Source of the DNA: Saccoglossus kowalevskii
Taxonomy: Eukaryota > Hemichordata > Enteropneusta > Harrimaniidae
Assembly (NCBI RefSeq): GCF_000003605.2
Contig: NW_003133373.1
Coordinates: forward strand, 94,868 to 123,481
DNA length: 28,614 nt
Reading direction: 5' to 3'
The position numbers and the translations under genes were made by a program. Below the pieces are notes generated by a model that worked only from the letters and a program-made list of their open reading frames with translations, searched no databases and was not told the origin of the DNA. Positions 11,671 to 25,000 of this stretch are shown piece by piece. The first letter of the stretch is position 1, and each line of letters begins with the position of its first letter.

Positions 11671-12754
11671 ATATGATGAATCTACAAAAATAGCTCCGAG
11701 TAATTCATCATGTTTATTTACTAAATACTTGGTTAGTTACTAATCAGCATTTATTATTAGCTACTCACAAGATTGTCCCTGATTGGCTACACAACCCTAA
11801 CGTCTAACAATCAGACCAATCAGAGAACAGCTAGTTTGTTGCCAAGTTTGTTTGACCTATAAAATTCTCTATTGTATATATGCTTAGACTCAAGTGGGTA
11901 GCGCAGGCGTCAAAATAATAAGGTCAAAAGGAAAAGACATGGATGTCGGTCTTTTTGAAAGGAAGCACGGTGTCATGTCCTTAAAAAATACTGCATGATG
12001 CGTTGCGACGATCAAAATATGGCGATAAACGAGAGAGCATGGATTTGTACTAGCTTCTGTATTGGATATAATTGCACAAGCCGATGTTATAACAGGACGC
12101 CGTGGTCGCCTCCGGGGTGACGTCACGGCGATCTTTCTGATTGGTTAGTAGTTCTCAAATTTATTTCCAGCACTATATTCATCATACATACTTTAGTTTC
12201 CATTGATGATGTGATCGTGTAAAGCATGCATACACATAGACAGCCAACAACAAGAAACCCTGCGATCCTACCTTTGTTAACAACTATTCGAGTACACCCT
12301 TAAACAATCCTAATATTTGCAATGAATCGTATCATCGAGTGTTCCACATTTTTTCAGCTGCTAGTTCAGTTTGAATGAACTTTAATAGTGACCCTCTGAC
12401 CAGCTATAATAAGAGCCATCCATGATATCATAGATGTTGCTATTAACGATGAGATAAAGGTCTCAATTGTCGATGTACAACATAAAATGGCAATAACACT
12501 AAACTAATACCTAGTAGCATTTGACCCTATGCTGGGACTTAATATCCTCTACTCAAGTTCGTTTTAAATAAGTGTACCAAGCGGCATAAATGGCACACGA
12601 TCGAAACAAACATTTTTTTATAAAATTACATGCTCGTCACCTAATAAATTTGTGATTTTGAATTAAACTGATAACCGATATAAAAAATGCGATCAAATTA
12701 AACCATAATAAACTGCAATCCTATATAGGGTTGTGTTTTTAGTGAATTGAATTC
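11671..12754. other. Intergenic DNA with CCAAT/TATA promoter-like motifs, no gene
   Basis: The stretch has ATTGG at 11782, CCAAT at 11816 (in GACCAATCAGAG) and TATAAAA at 11858-11864 in plus orientation, the spacing of a core promoter. No credible open frame follows. A further ATTGG lies near 12140. Otherwise the DNA is AT-rich and featureless to me. Confidence 0.4.
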
Positions 12755-12761
12755 AAGGTAC

Positions 12762-12895
12762 CGTATTACCCCGGGCACGCGCCCCTCCCTGGGCAAGCGC
12801 CCACCCCCTGTTTTCACAAAAGTTACATGTTGGGGACATCCTCGGTTAAACGCCCAGGGTGATTTTTAGCCAAGAACGGGGTCAACAATAAAGTT
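12762..12895. mobile_element. GC-rich interspersed-repeat-like segment with GCGCCC motifs
   Basis: In contrast to the AT-rich surroundings, this segment starts ACCGTATTACCCCGGGC and carries repeated GCGCCC / AACGCCC blocks, ending near an AATAAA at 12888. Such sequences are typical of non-autonomous repeats in invertebrate genomes. I cannot assign a family, and its ends are uncertain. Confidence 0.35.
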
Positions 12896-12974
12896 TTATT
12901 TGTCAAAAACGAACGCGTTCGATTTATTTAAATAGTGTGTTTGTTACGGTAGTTCTCTTTTTGGAGTGTGTGGT

Positions 12975-12990
12975 GGCCCTGAAAAGGGCC
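12975..12990 (-). promoter_or_regulatory. Histone-type mRNA 3' stem-loop, orphan
   Basis: On the minus strand the sequence reads AACAAAAC then GGCCCTTTTCAGGGCC then ACCACAC. That is a 6-bp stem with a TTTC loop, a CAAA-rich 5' flank and an ACCA 3' flank, matching the replication-dependent histone 3' end. A purine-rich AAAAAGAGAA follows about 15 bases after the stem, where the U7-binding histone downstream element would be. No histone reading frame is visible in the 600 bases upstream on that strand. Confidence 0.6.
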
Positions 12991-15026
<2,036 letters not shown>

Positions 15027-16216
15027 TCACTTTATAACACCATATACAAACATACACAACATTATTTGAAACACATCAAGCACGAATGTGTTTCGTCTGC
15101 CAACAGAGGTAGTTTGGGAAAACGAAAATGTTCCGATAACAGCATAATGATTAGAGAGATCTGTTATTGTTTTATTCTCTCCACATCTTTCGTCATAGGG
15201 ATATAAATGGCGGGAGAATAACGCAAATTCATCCATGCACACCGTGTATGGATCGTCGGTGTAATTGAAAGCTTGCATACTCGAATCGTCTGGATTTAAG
15301 TGCGCGTAACTGTACATGACATAGTCAATCCACTTTGATGTTTCGTTACTGGGACCTATGATATCATTATGCTGTTTGTCATTTGTGTATTTGAGAGGGC
15401 CGACTACAGGGGGTACGGTTGCCTCTAATACTTCCAGTATCTTAACCAGTTCATCTTGTTCTGTGTACATGTCTGTGTTGTAGTCCCCAGCATAGATGAC
15501 TGGCTCGTTTTGGGGGATATCCTGAGACAGCATCAAATCATGCATTTGTTCAACTTGTGCGAGTCGTACTTCCGATCCGCCGTTACTTCTCTGGCCTGCC
15601 TGGAGATGGGTCCCCAGAACGTGATATTGCACCGTCTGTCCATCCACCGTTTTCTCAATCGCGGCATACATGGCACCTTTAGACGATAACATATCACTAG
15701 ATATTATGACATAGTCCTCGTAAATGGTTTCTTCCCACGCTGTGATTGGCCAGCGTGAGGCGATGAAGACACCGCCATTTTCTGGCTGTGGCAGCAACGA
15801 AGTGTTCTCACCAACTGTGCCAGTGAAATAACGAAAGCCGTAATATTTGAGAATATCGCGGAATGACGCGCCGTGCATGTGGAAGCATCCGCCCATGAAC
15901 GCTTCATTGAAGACTATCACGTCGACGTCCCCGTTGTGTGTCATTATATTTGGCAGCATTCTGCACGTGCGTTCATATTGTCCAGTTTGGTAAATCAGAT
16001 AACGCAGTCCCCATATATTGTAGTTCATGACCTTGAAGGTCAATAGCGGAGTGGGTTGTGTGACTGCTACCTCAGGGATGGCACACAACACATTTTGTCC
16101 AGTTCCCGATAACGAATAACATCTGTCCCAGACTTCAAAATCAGATGAGCATATAAACTCCATACCGAACATACGGCAATAATCAGGGGTAAGGTTGCAT
16201 TCTGCTGTGACACGAC
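15027..16216 (-). other. Gene II exon 5: C-terminal EEP domain with SDH changed to SNH
   Basis: The catalytic positions N507, E545, H644 (GTHLQA), D685 and N687 (GDYNTD) and H797 are present. The Asp before the final catalytic His is Asn796, encoded by AAT (15150-15152), one base from GAT. In EEP enzymes this Asp belongs to the catalytic His-Asp arrangement, so activity should be reduced or lost. The tail after FSFSQTTSVGRRNT is hydrophobic (FVLDVFQIMLCMFVYGVI), consistent with a GPI signal or a short membrane anchor. Confidence 0.82.
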
Positions 16217-18588
16217 CTGCAAATCGAACAGTCTCTTGTTTACTCTATATATTTACGCCTGTACTATCAGCGCGTGCTATGAAATTCACTTCTAGCTAAT
16301 TACACAAATAACTTATGCAAATATCGTCATTTGTAATAACCTATAGCTCCCTCTAGTGATAGAACGCTTCTGTGACGTAATCGATTGCCAATTTGGTTGT
16401 GTCGTCGATTGTCATTTAGAATAAAGTAAAATGTCTCAAAAACATAATTGATGAACCACTGCATAGAAGAGGTTTAGGGGCGCGATTTCTATTAGTATTA
16501 ATATATATATAGTGTAATAGCGCATGTTCAAAACGCAAAGACTCATGGGTAGACGCTTGTTTGTAAACAATGACACGCTATGGCCATCTTACGCATGCGC
16601 AGGTGACGACTCCCCCGCTTTAATAATAGCTGCACAATCAAAAACATAAAAGTACTCACCTAACCAAACACTTGGTCTATCACCAACAATGCATTCAGCT
16701 GAAAGAAGTGATGAAATTAATATTTGTAATCAATACATTACAAAGTTATAACATGTTTATGACAGACTTGTTTTCGGAAAAAATCACTATTTTTGTTACA
16801 TCTTAAGGCTAAATAACGATTTATAGTGAAATGAAAATATGAATATATAGTACTCGAGAACTTTAAAATTGTTAGTAATTACTTTCATTGTACCTGGCAG
16901 CGTTGGAAATCCTGAGTCAGATGTCGGCATTACACTAGATGAGAAGTCTAATCTTCCTAATACAGCGTAGTGATCTGAAAGGTCGGTGATATTCTTAGAG
17001 CTCCTACACGAAGACTGGTATGGGTACGCATGCCCAGGCTGGAGTATCCTTCCATCCATGCATACCCAAAACGGTTGCTCGTCAACAAATTTGATGGCCT
17101 CCTGACTGGCGTTACATGGCATAAGGTGGTCCTCACTATACAAGACATAATCGATCCACAAAGAAGGCGTGGTCAACCCTTCATCGAAGACGTCATTATG
17201 TTGATAATCGTAGGTAACATTTATAGGGCCGGTGATTTGAGGCATGCGGGCACGTAATATCTCCAGTATCTGTTCCCATCTGTCACCATAATAATCAGAG
17301 TTGAAATCACCAGCGTAAATAACAGGGTCGCTTTTCAGTATATTCTGCTCAAGCATAAATGCATGGATTTCTTTTGCTTGTAGGGCTCGAATCTCGTCGC
17401 CATCTTCGTTTTCTGTTGACTGCATGTGGGTTCCGAACACATGGTAGTACTTCGTTTCATCGTTTACAGATTTTTCTATTTTAGCGTACATGACACCCTT
17501 GGCGTTTAGAGCATCGGATGTTAATCGTAGGGCATTCCTGAACACGTGTTCCTGTTCTGCGACAATTGGCCACCGGGAAGCTATAAATACACCTCCATTC
17601 TCGAACCTTCCCATTGACGGGAGTTTTCCTACACCCAGTGTTTTGGTGTAGTACGGAAAACCATATTGCTCTAATATCTGGCGCATAGAGATGCCGTCCT
17701 GAGAAAAACAGCCACCCATGTGACCCTCGTTGAAAACTATTGCATCAACATCGCCATAATATCGAAATATATGTTGTGGGATGCGACAAGTGCGTTCAAT
17801 CTGACCGTTCTGTTGTCCGATGAAGAGACGCAGTTCCCATATATTATAAGTTATAACATTTATTGTAGTAGCGGGAGTTGCTTGCCAAGTAGAACCACTC
17901 GGCGATGCACACAGAACATTCTGAAGTTCCGACAGAGGGAGTGGGCCAGGACGCCCGCCAGGTTCTTCCAAACACGAATCGCCATCTTTGTAAACATCGC
18001 TACAGACGTAATCTAATGAAAACAGGTCGCAATACTCCTCAGACAGATCACACTCTGATGTCGCATATCCTAACAAGAAAATAATGATAACGTTAATTGA
18101 TATTGAATATATATATATTCAATCTCACACTTCTACACACACGCCGTTTTACTAGCAAACATAGAAGAAGCTTATCTTGAATATATAACGAAAATAGTAC
18201 TGAGAGTTATATTTAGCCGTCATCAAAGAAAACCAACCGAGCCATACTTGTGGACGACTGTCTTCACAATCATCTGCAAATTAAAAATATCAACAAGTTA
18301 ATGTTAATATTCGCAAGATGTACTAACTTGTATTTATAGTACATCGAACATCTATCATAATTTAAAACAGTAGCCCACCATATCACACATCTTATCAGAT
18401 TACAAATTACAGGGTGAAATATAGCTGCTCCATACATGTCTAGGGTGGTCGAAATTGATCACATTTATATTTAAATCCAGTTGCTAAGAAACCGAGTATA
18501 ACTATCAATGTACCGTACCTGAATGTGAGGCGTGAATGATGAACGCGGCGACAACGAAGATGGCGGTCTGGACACCGATGTTAGCCAT
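15027..18588 (-). CDS. Gene II: two-domain sphingomyelinase C-like GPI-type protein
   Basis: In transcript order the exons are 18519-18588 (signal peptide MANIGVQTAIFVVAAFIIHASHS), 18238-18273, 16894-18069, 16660-16698 and 15027-16216. They total 2,511 nt, 836 aa. The four introns are GT-AG and phase 1, and short (168-443 bp). Cys-rich modules cover about 24-89 and 428-485, and the EEP domains about 104-413 and 501-806. A Ser/Pro linker spans 413-427, and a hydrophobic C-terminal segment lies at about 817-836. The intron between domain 1 and the second mini-exon is only 195 bp and holds no start exon, which is the strongest evidence that both domains belong to one protein. Extracellular sphingomyelin-type phosphodiesterase activity is inferred. 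Domain 2 has an altered SDH motif. Confidence 0.85.
16660..16698 (-). other. Gene II exon 4: 39-nt mini-exon of Cys-module 2
   Basis: It encodes AECIVGDRPSVWL, one residue longer than the other five mini-exons, between a TTTCAG acceptor and a GTGAGTA donor. Phase 1 is kept at both ends, so the extra codon is in frame. Confidence 0.8.
16894..18069 (-). other. Gene II exon 3: N-terminal EEP (sphingomyelinase C-like) domain, intact
   Basis: N111 (YNIWEL), E150 (FNEGH), H250 (GTHMQS), D290 and N292 (GDFNSD), D401 and H402 (SDHYAV) are all present. A Pro/Gly-rich loop (EEPGGRPGPLPLS) lengthens the Cys-module before NVLCASP, a feature also seen in domain 1 of gene III but not in any C-terminal domain. 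The exon ends FPTLP at a GTACAATG donor. Reading past that donor gives about 37 further codons to a stop, but the spliced reading is preferred because the phase matches the next mini-exon. Confidence 0.85.
18102..18123. repeat. 22-bp perfect AT-rich palindrome in gene II intron 2
   Basis: ATTGAATAT...ATATTCAAT is its own reverse complement over 22 bases and lies 33 bases before the exon 3 acceptor on the transcribed strand. It could form a hairpin in the pre-mRNA near the polypyrimidine region. It may equally be just an expanded TA repeat. Confidence 0.7.
18238..18273 (-). other. Gene II exon 2: 36-nt mini-exon of Cys-module 1
   Basis: It encodes DDCEDSRPQVWL between a TTGCAG acceptor and a GTTGGTT donor. 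The donor is weaker than those of the other mini-exons. The signal-peptide exon 18519-18588 ends with the G that completes the first Asp codon. Confidence 0.78.
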
Positions 18589-20846
18589 GTTGACAGTCTT
18601 ACATATCGTCCGTATCAATAATATAAATACGTATCTACACCAGGGGTCGGACTCAGTCTGTCGTACTATGCCCCTTCTGGGAGAAAGTTCGATAAACTTT
18701 TCCAAAGGTCACCACATTAATGATTATTGGATACAGTGACTGTACACATTTAAAGTTTACTTTTGAAACAAAAGGTCAATCAATGCATCTATAATAAGAG
18801 GTAGGAATATCATGCCCTGTCCATGCATTGAATATGTGATATATACTCATTTAACTCAAGGTCTAAGGGCATGTATATGTTATTCTTATCAAGATATCAG
18901 TAAAACTTTTCTACTAGGACGGGCTTTATAACTCACAAGTGTTAATGTCAATTAAGTTTGTTAACAACGTGATTAAACCACTTTCAAAAAAATGGCTTTC
19001 AATAAACGCGGTCATCTGTGATTAATAACATTAACATTTATATGTCATCTATTATTATCAAGTAATGAACCAAAAACACGATGATATCACCGACAAATAC
19101 AGTCATGAGAAGTGCGGAGTTTCGTAGTTCACGTTTAATGCCGCAGAATGTTGAACAATTTAATATTCACACCGTGATATGCACGAGAAGAAAGAATTCA
19201 ACCGAGTTGTTAGCGTGTAAAAAACACTTATATTTCAGTTACGTGTAAACCATTTTTTTTTTCAAAAGACACATGTAAATAGTTGAAAAAATGGCCTGAA
19301 TTGTTCAACTTGAGATAAAACATTAGTTTGAATGTTGAATAAACAATCTGTGCAAACATAAGGAAATAATGTATACTACTATTAATACAATTCTGCTCGT
19401 CTATTCATCATTGACCGCAGTACATTCTGGCCATTTAAAGAATTAGGACGACGCCGATTATTTTGTGTTACAAATAAACACTATCATAATTGGAAGTGCA
19501 TTATACACGTACTTATAGAACATTTACGAGTAATCGGTATTTGAAAACAAGTTGATGGAAAATTTTCTATTTAAAAAAAAAACGGTTTTCTTAACGTGAA
19601 AATCACGGATGGTTTGTTGTTAAAACGAATGGTATTTTAGGGAACATTGGACAGGGCTAGGTCACACACATTCTCATTGTATGTGTGTGCATTGACCTTG
19701 ATCAATAACTTGTTATCGTTTATAACAGGACTGCACGTGGTAACGATCAACCAATGAGAACACGGCGTTTCAATAATGGCAGCGCATGGTAGCAAAATGC
19801 CCTACATAATACATGTAGTACATAACTGCTCAATAACAATGTCACCCTTTGCAAGTGTATGGTATTATAATTGCGATATGAAAAAAAAATGCTACTGGGA
19901 TTGGACTAAACTGCATATATATTTACACAGTGCGTTGCCAAGGAGATTATCAATGCTGTCATACATTACAGATAGAGCACATCAATGTGTCAATCATCAT
20001 TCGAAAAATAGTCATACATCGAAGACGGTAAACATAATTTGGATTTACCAGACAAACGTTGAGGAAATAATTCCAAAAATGCTTTTCATGTGATTCAGAC
20101 GTTCTCTAAAAGCACGCTACTACACAAATCATACAACACCATCTGAAAGTTTTGATATAGACGATTACGGTAAGTGCATTTGCCGTATTAATGTGTCTAA
20201 GAAATTATTTTACGGCAAATTTCGTAAGTTAAAGAAACCTAAAGATGCGTTTACGTTTTGCAAAGCTTTCGGTTTCACACTCATCCCAGAGTGTTGTTTT
20301 TTTGTGAGCAGTGTACATTTCCTTCTTATGTCGTAGTTTCCAAATAACAGCCTTCAAACCTACACAGCAAAATCTCGACAGCACGTCCTTAGTTGTTCAT
20401 CGCAGCAAAAACCAAAGGCAGATAAAGAAAAAAAAACAAAACAAAACACGAGACATCTGATACGAACGACTCGTGCAATTCACAGACCATTTGTGTGACT
20501 GAAAGTGCCACCCTATACGCCTATATCTAAGCTTTAGGATGCTATATAGTTTGTTAGCAGCATGCTTAGTAACTTTCAGAGAATGTTTAAAAACATAATT
20601 AATGTTTGGTGAGGTTACCATGCGACGTAGACAGCTTGTGTAAAGTACATAAATCATTGCTAACATGTTACATGATATAATGTGTACAACGAATGTTTTG
20701 GAGTATCTAGCCATACGATAAATTGATATATATGTTAATCATGTGTAATGTTCTTGAACTTGTAAAACATATTGAAAAGCAAAAAGTTATAATGTTTCCT
20801 CCAAATGAGTAGTAACTTTTATAAAATGCTAGTTGATTTATTGATT
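18589..20846. other. Intergenic DNA between genes I and II
   Basis: This contains the gene II promoter side and the gene I 3' flank. A minus-strand AATAAA (20837-20842) lies only four bases beyond the gene I stop; it is a candidate poly(A) signal but unusually close. Open frames at 19776-20093 (plus) and 20397-20714 (minus), 105 codons each, show no recognisable motif and are not called. A TGACCTTGA nuclear-receptor-like half site is at 19693. Confidence 0.45.
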
Positions 20847-22048
20847 TTAGGTCAAAAATGCGTAAAGGAATATTAGGATCAAAATGTGGAATTTCGTAGC
20901 ACCGTATATTGATGTTGATGACACGCCTTCTAAATAATCGAATCGACCCAAAACTGCGTAGTGATCTGACAGATCGGTAATTGTCTGGGTAATTTCACAA
21001 TTACTTTGATATGGGTACACGTGAGAACCAAATAATCTGAGTTCGTGAATACAAACGGTAAACGGTTCTTCATCTACATATTTGATAGCTTCCTGAGTGG
21101 CAGCAACTGGCTCGCGATGGGAGATGCTGTACATCACGTAATCAAGCCAGTAACCCGGGACCCAATACTCGCTAACACCGCCAACATAGTCAACTGTGTG
21201 TATATCGTTGTAAACGCTGTCCGATGTGACGTTGATATACCCAATTCTGTCTGGTAATCGCGATTCGAGTACCTTGAGGGATGCTTCCAACCACTCGGAC
21301 TCTGTGTAGAAATCGATGTTGAAGTCCCCACCATAGATAACAGGTTCCTCTGCTGGAATGTCTTGCTTCAACTTCAGTTGATGCATCTCGATTGTTTGGT
21401 TCAGTCTCACCTCGTCGCCATCATGGGAGGAACCCGACTGTAGATGTGTACCGAACACATGATAGATCATAGTTTCGCCATTCACGGTCTTTTCAATTTT
21501 AGCATAGACTGCACCTTTAGCTGCTATCGCATCAGCAGTAGGCCTAGCTTTGTTCTCGTACACTGTATCATCCCACTGAATTATCGGCCACCTCGAGGCT
21601 ATAAAAACACCACCGTTTTCCATCGGCCAGGATAAATTAACCCCGACAGTGCCAGTGTAGTAAGGGAATCCATAATACTCCATAATTTGTCTGAAAGAAG
21701 CACCATGTCTTGGAAAGCAACCACCCATGAACGCTTCATTGAAGATTATCACGTCGATATCCCCGTGTTGAGAGAATATATGTGTTAACATTCTGCAAGT
21801 GCGTTCTATTTGTCCACACTGGTATACAAGATACCTTAACTCATAAATGTTGTAAGACATAACCTTGAACGTGGTGGCAGGTGTTGGGGCATAGACAGTC
21901 ACACGCGGCACAGCACATAGTACGTTCTTCTCGGTGCTTATTTGCTTGTAGCATACATCCGAAACTTGGTAGTCGGCACTACAAACGTATTCCAGACCAA
22001 ACATACTACAGTGTTCGGGCGTAAGATCACACTCACTCGTCGCAATCC
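20847..22048 (-). other. Gene I exon 5: C-terminal EEP domain, intact
   Basis: N527 (YNIYEL), E565 (FNEAF), H662 (GTHLQS), D702 and N704 (GDFNID), D822 and H823 (SDHYAV) are all present. A short insertion around 745-760 (VGGVSEYWVPGY) precedes WLDYV and is absent from the other five domains. The first codons, GIATSECDLTPEHC, come from a CACAG acceptor at the exon's 5' end. Confidence 0.85.
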
Positions 22049-25000
22049 CTGTGAAAAGAGCAGCGAAGCATTACTCAGCCTAGCACGGCTTTCTGAGCAC
22101 AAATGAGTCAATCATATGTAGTTACGTAGTGACATTGCATCCATGAATATACAATATTGAACCAATCAGTACACACCTTCACTTTGCAGCATTGTTGTTT
22201 TGGTACACTGTTAGAAAATGCATACAACGTAAAGACCGAATATACGTGCACATATATAGTATCACTTACCTAGCCATACTTGTGGTCTGTCGTCTTTACA
22301 CTCATCTGCAAAAAATAACTAAGAGAATAAATGACCATATCGACTCGGAGGAAATTCACGTCAGGAGGGTGTCGGAGGTTATCGTTCTAGTACTGATTTC
22401 ACGTGTTTCAGATATGTATTGCCATGTATACATGTACAACTGACTCATTGCTCAGTCCATTTCTAGACACAGATACATATACACTATACCTCAGATTGTT
22501 TTATAGCTACGTTGTAAGAATCTGCGAGTTAGTGTCGATATGAATCTTTATGGGATGCTCAGTATCATTAAGGTCACAGTGGATGCAACTCATAATGCAT
22601 TACGACATACGAAATAACTTTTGAATACATTTTTTTGTATTAAGTTATTAAATTCGAAATGCAAACCGCGTATTTTATGCATTATCTTGTTACACGCTGG
22701 TGTGTTTTTTCAATAGAAAACTAAACCTACCTGGAGGATTATAAGTCGGATTCGGGATTGGTTCAATAGGTGATGAGAAATCAAACGTTCCTAGCACTGC
22801 ATAATGATCAGACATAATGATCTAGTACTGATTTCACGTGTTTCAGATATGTATTGCCATGTATACATGTACAACTGACTCATTGCTCAGTCCATTTCTA
22901 GACACAGATACATATACACTATATCTCAGATTGTTTTATAGCTACGTTGTAAGAATCTGCGAGTTAGTGTCGATATGAATCTTTATGGGATGCTCAGTAT
23001 CATTAAGGTCACAGTGGATGCAACTCATAATGCATTACGACATACGAAATAACTTTTGAATACATTTTTTTGTATTAAGTTATTAAATTCGAAATGCAAA
23101 CCGCGTATTTTATGCATTATCGTGTTACACGCTGGTGTGTTTTTTCAATAGAAAACTAAACCTACCTGGAGGATTATAAGTCGGATTCGGGATTGGTTCA
23201 ATAGGTGATGAGAAATCAAACGTTCCTAGCACTGCATAATGATCAGACAGATCATTGATGTTCCAAGCATCGAGACATTCATCTTGGTAGGGATATCTAT
23301 GTTGTCCTAGCGTGATTGGTAACACATTGTCAGAGGGTTGTATTGGCAAAGCTGCCATGCACACGGGAAACTTTTCATCCGCAAGAAACTTGACCGCCTC
23401 CTGGGTTGCATTACCGGGCATCAAATGTTGATTACTATATAAGACGTAATCTATCCATGTTCCACCAGTTGTTCTATCACTTTCCTTAATCACGTCATTG
23501 TTTTCGAAGTCTAACGTGACATTAATATCACCCACAATCTTTGGATCATCAGCTTCAATTATCGCCAAAATCTGATTCCACCGACCACCGGGGTCGTTCA
23601 TTGGTGTATTCAGATCACCTGCGTATATAACAGGCTCGTCCCAGGGAATCTGCTGATCCTGCATAAACAGCTGCAGCTCTTTGGCCTGTAATATTCTTGT
23701 ACTTTGGGCTTCATCAATGTCCGTGTATGTGGCTTGGAGATGAGTCCCAAAGACATGATATCTTTGACTTATCCCGTCTACATTTTTCTCAATTTCAGCG
23801 TAACTTACTCCTTTTGCTGAGAGCATGTCCACAGATGGGAGAAGCGTGTTTTTGTATATCCATTCAGATTCTCTTAAGATGGGCCATCGTGACGCCACAA
23901 AAACTCCCCCATTTTCCGCTTTCCTCGGAAAGGAACGCGTATCAACACCGACTGTTTTGGTGAAATATTTAAAACCATACTGATTCAACATGTTGCGAAA
24001 TGAACAGTGCCTCCCACTCGGCACAGGGAGGGGGACCGGAACAGGAAGTTCAATCGGTAATTCAATCTCCGCAAAACAGCCTCCCATGAAAACTTCATTA
24101 AACACGATGATATCAACGTCACCATGCAGGTCGAAGATCGCCTGCGGGATGCGGCATGTTCTTTCATGTTGGCCCTTTTGATTAAATAGATAATGTAATT
24201 CCCACACATTATACGTCATCACTTTCAATGTCGATGCTTTGGTTGGTGTCCACATGGTTTTATTAGGAGAATGACAAAGAACATTCACACCTTTTCCAAA
24301 ACAGCTGTGTAACCGACCGTAGTCTTTAGAGCATCCGAAAAGAAGACCAAACCTATGGCAGTAAGTTTCATCTAAGTCACATTCAGTAGTAGCATCACCT
24401 TAAGAGATAGATATTAAATTTCAATAAACCAGGAGAACTAACGATATTCCCAAATTCAGTCAGAACATTCATGTGTCAAAAAACTGAAAGGAAAGTATTT
24501 TGACTGATATTTAAGTGAACTAACTGACAAGGCGAACGCGCGCCTAGACGTTCACTGATTGGTGCATTATGCGTAAATTCAACAGTAGGCGTTTTCATAT
24601 GATTAAAAATCAGACGGCATAGATCGGCGGGTACATTTCGGCGAAACGACCAAAATTTGATGTAGATATCCTGAACTTTTAGCCTTTATGTCATGTACAG
24701 TAAGCAGTGACAAGTTGGTGTCCATCTATTTGAACTGAGAGCAAACCGATGAACTTGTCACGTCTATACAATCTCTAAACATTGGATTTAACTTCGCGTT
24801 GCACTGTCTATGGGGTTGCCTTGACGCCAGGTAATCAGTAAAATCTTCCTGGTGCAGATAAGATAACGGTTCAAAAAAGATCGTGCAACACGATAAACAT
24901 TATGACGCTCAAATAATGTTGACATGTGTTTTAACCTGAGTATTGCTTGCAAACGCCATTATATAGCGAGCACATACATACACTTCATACAATGAATCGA

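Noticed and set aside
10634-11693. Open frames spanning the run of N
   Set aside because: They are artefacts of unknown bases read as open codons.
12000-12095. Weak histone H2A-like reading on the plus strand near the CCAAT/TATA block
   Set aside because: A few residues align in spacing only if a frameshift and stop are allowed, and the similarity does not extend to the most conserved H2A segments. Chance is more likely.
19776-20093. 105-codon plus-strand open frame
   Set aside because: No signal peptide, domain motif or splice context. Composition resembles the surrounding AT-rich DNA.
20397-20714. 105-codon minus-strand open frame downstream of gene I
   Set aside because: It has hydrophobic stretches but no motif, and its end is an encoded T/A-rich tract.
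20837-20842. AATAAA on the minus strand as the definite poly(A) signal of gene I
   Set aside because: It is only four bases past the stop codon, so it may be coincidence. It is kept only as a candidate in the intergenic entry.
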